Assembly (NCBI RefSeq): GCF_003569045.1
Contig: NZ_BFCB01000003.1
Span: forward strand, 1,054,001 to 1,118,000
Reading direction: 5' to 3'
DNA from: Aggregatilinea lenta
GTDB lineage: Bacteria > Chloroflexota > Anaerolineae > Aggregatilineales > Aggregatilineaceae
Length of the DNA: 64,000 bases
Part shown: one piece after another, positions 62,511 to 64,000 of the stretch
Numbering within the stretch: position 1 is the stretch's first letter
Layout: every line of letters starts with the position of its first letter
Translations under genes and position numbers: made by a program
The notes under the pieces: generated by a model
Databases searched by the model: none
Seen by the model: the letters and a program-made list of their open reading frames with translations, nothing else
What the model was told of the DNA's origin: nothing

Positions 62511-63371
62511 TCAAACGGCGTTGCGCCGCCACTCGAACCGCTCGCCGCAGCGCAGCACGGCGTAGGACAGTCCGGCGGCGTCCGCGCGGCGGGTAAACTC
62601 GCTCACGTCCACCGTGTTGAAGGTGAACATGTCGTAGTGGTGCGGGATCACCAGCCGGGGCGATACGGCTTGCGCCAGCGTTACGGCTTCTTTGGCGTTG
62701 ATGTTGGGTGGCACTTTGAGCTGCGCCAGCCGCTCGCTCGTGCCGTTGATGGGCAGAAACAGGATGTCCGGCGCGAACGGCTTCAGGCGTTCGGCCAGCC
62801 CATCGTAGACGAGCGTGTCGCCGCTGTGGTACAGCGTCAGGCCGTCCACCTCGATCGCGTAGCCCAGGAACGGGTAGCCGCTCGCAGGATCGTGCTCGAA
62901 GGTGGGGTGGGCCGAGGGCAGGCTATGCACCGTGAGCGGCCCGACCCGGATCGTCTCCTCGCCGCGCGTGGGGATCAGCCGCGCCCGGTCCAGGCCGAGC
63001 GTGTCTGCGGCATACTCGACCAGCGCGGCGGGCAGCACCAGCCGTGCGCCGGGCGACGCTGCGAACAGATCCGGCATCGTGCCGGGATCGAGGTGATCGC
63101 TGTGCTTGTGGCTGGCGAACACCCACTCTGCGTTGCGGATGTCCGCGCCGCGCAGCGGAGCCGCCGTCATGCGGACGTGCGGTTTTTCCGTCGCGGCGTA
63201 CTTGGCGGTGAGGTGTTCCGACAGGTACAGGTCGATGTAAAACAGCGCCGACGCGGTTTTGATGGCGTACCCGCTCTGGCCCAGCCACCAGATCGCAACT
63301 TCTCCCGCGCCGGGATGGGTCGCGTCGATGTCGTCAAGCAGCGCCTGGCCGCTTTGCACGGGCTGAATCAT
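62511..63371 (-). CDS. Metallo-beta-lactamase-fold hydrolase (UlaG-like)
   Basis: 286 aa. Metal-binding motifs FASHKHSDHLDPGTMPDLF (H-x-H-x-D-H, about residue 88), LPSAHPTFEHDP (His, about 153), LYHSGDTLVYDGL (Asp, about 182) and PRLVIPHHYDMF (His, about 239). The arrangement matches L-ascorbate-6-phosphate lactonase UlaG-like proteins, which open sugar lactones. ATG 63371 is chosen over a GTG at 63377 because GGGGAG lies 5 nt before it. It may act on a lactone formed by the neighbouring dehydrogenase-like protein. Confidence 0.87.
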   Translation of the reverse strand: MIQPVQSGQALLDDIDATHPGAGEVAIWWLGQSGYAIKTASALFYIDLYLSEHLTAKYAATEKPHVRMTAAPLRGADIRNAEWVFASHKHSDHLDPGTMPDLFAASPGARLVLPAALVEYAADTLGLDRARLIPTRGEETIRVGPLTVHSLPSAHPTFEHDPASGYPFLGYAIEVDGLTLYHSGDTLVYDGLAERLKPFAPDILFLPINGTSERLAQLKVPPNINAKEAVTLAQAVSPRLVIPHHYDMFTFNTVDVSEFTRRADAAGLSYAVLRCGERFEWRRNAV

Positions 63372-63457
63372 GGTCACTCCCCGATTTATGCTACACTATC
63401 TTCCATTATGACAGGTAGCTTAAACTTGCAAAAGTATTCTTTCAGGAGCAGCGCCCC

Positions 63458-64000
63458 ATGACGTCCAATCTGCCGCTTTTGCCCACCAGTGTGATCGGAT
63501 CTTACGCGTGGCCCGCGTGGCTGCACACGGCGCTGGCTGCCGCGCAGCGCGGGGAATACGGGCCGGACGATATGCTCGAAACGCAGAACGACGCCGTCGA
63601 TCTGGCCCTGCGCGACCAGGACGACGCGGGCGTGGACATTATCACCGACGGTGAGATGCGCCGGGTCGGGTTCTTCACCGCCGAGTTTTACGGCCATATG
63701 ACCGGGCTGATCGAGCTGCCGCCGCGCCGCAAGGTCGGGGTGGTGGGGCACGACCAGCGCGAGGGCTACGAAGCCACTGCGCCGGTCGAAGCGCCTGCGG
63801 GCCTGGGGCTGGTGCAGGAGTTTGAATATGCGCGCACGCGCACCGCGACGCCGCTAAAGGTGCCGTGTCCCGGGCCGTTCACGCTGGCGGGGCGCATCAG
63901 GCCCGGTAGTATTTACAAAGACCGCATCGACGTGGCCTACGCGCTGGCGGCGATCATCAACCGCGAGCTGAAGGCGCTCGTCCAGGCGGGCGTGACGTTC
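63458..64000 (+). CDS. MetE-like cobalamin-independent methionine synthase-family protein, 3' end beyond window
   Basis: 181 residues visible. PTSVIGSYAWPAWLHTAL (about residue 9) and DQDDAGVDIITDGEMRRVGF (about 52-71, DGE motif) and the TPLKVPCPGPFTLAGRI block (about 128-144) match the C-terminal catalytic domain of MetE and its shorter stand-alone relatives. ATG 63458 follows AGGAG at 63444-63448. Such short proteins are often methyltransferases of unknown acceptor. Divergent from the metallo-beta-lactamase-fold gene. Confidence 0.88.
   Translation, partial: MTSNLPLLPTSVIGSYAWPAWLHTALAAAQRGEYGPDDMLETQNDAVDLALRDQDDAGVDIITDGEMRRVGFFTAEFYGHMTGLIELPPRRKVGVVGHDQREGYEATAPVEAPAGLGLVQEFEYARTRTATPLKVPCPGPFTLAGRIRPGSIYKDRIDVAYALAAIINRELKALVQAGVTF

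Overview
The window is a GC-rich bacterial chromosome segment with tightly packed operons. It carries four complete solute-uptake ABC systems, sugar and nucleoside catabolism genes, LacI and GntR regulators, and a diterpene-type enzyme pair resembling those known from Mycobacterium and the chloroflexote Herpetosiphon. Together with many short GGGGCG/CGCCCC palindromes between genes, this suggests a heterotrophic Chloroflexota (Anaerolineae-like) organism. That placement is an inference; no rRNA or ribosomal marker is present.

Layout. 1-13272 (minus): an operon of four very large genes: a PhoD-like metallophosphatase, a DUF6603 protein and two giant proteins of unknown function, the last running off the window. 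13584-17066 (minus) and 17211-26547 (plus): two divergent operons sharing one overlapping promoter/operator region. They encode a GntR regulator, nucleoside hydrolase, nucleoside phosphorylase, PfkB kinase, SIS isomerase, YjbQ, a sugar-type ABC importer and two tandem ADP-ribosylglycohydrolase-like proteins, which reads as a riboside or glycoside salvage system. 26739-35391 (minus): a LacI-controlled oligosaccharide system with a binding protein, two permeases, a secreted six-hairpin/CBM9-like protein, a DUF624 membrane protein and a GH130-type phosphorylase. 35392-36132: a gene-free island of small palindromic repeats. 36133-41208 (minus): a GNAT protein, a 14-TM drug exporter, a galactokinase-like kinase and a URO-D-like protein. 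41576-42618 (plus): a small unknown protein and a HEAT-repeat protein.

42624-48116 (minus): a compact operon of a class II diterpene-cyclase-like protein, a membrane histidine kinase, a degenerate receiver, a canonical receiver, an Rv3378c-like (cis-prenyltransferase fold) protein and a HAD phosphatase. Genes overlap or nearly abut. A terpenoid pathway with a complete phosphorelay embedded in it is the most striking arrangement in the window.

48612-56362 (minus): a LacI-controlled Opp/Dpp-type importer ending in a NicX/M29-like enzyme. 56810-59666 (minus): a ribose-type ABC importer. 60049-64000: deoxyribose-phosphate aldolase, a divergent shikimate-dehydrogenase-like protein, a UPF0309 SIS protein, an UlaG-like metallo-beta-lactamase-fold protein and the start of a MetE-like protein.

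In all four ABC operons a perfect or nearly perfect hairpin lies between the binding-protein gene and the next permease gene, which probably sets higher expression of the binding protein. No tRNA, rRNA, CRISPR array, transposase or phage gene was recognised.
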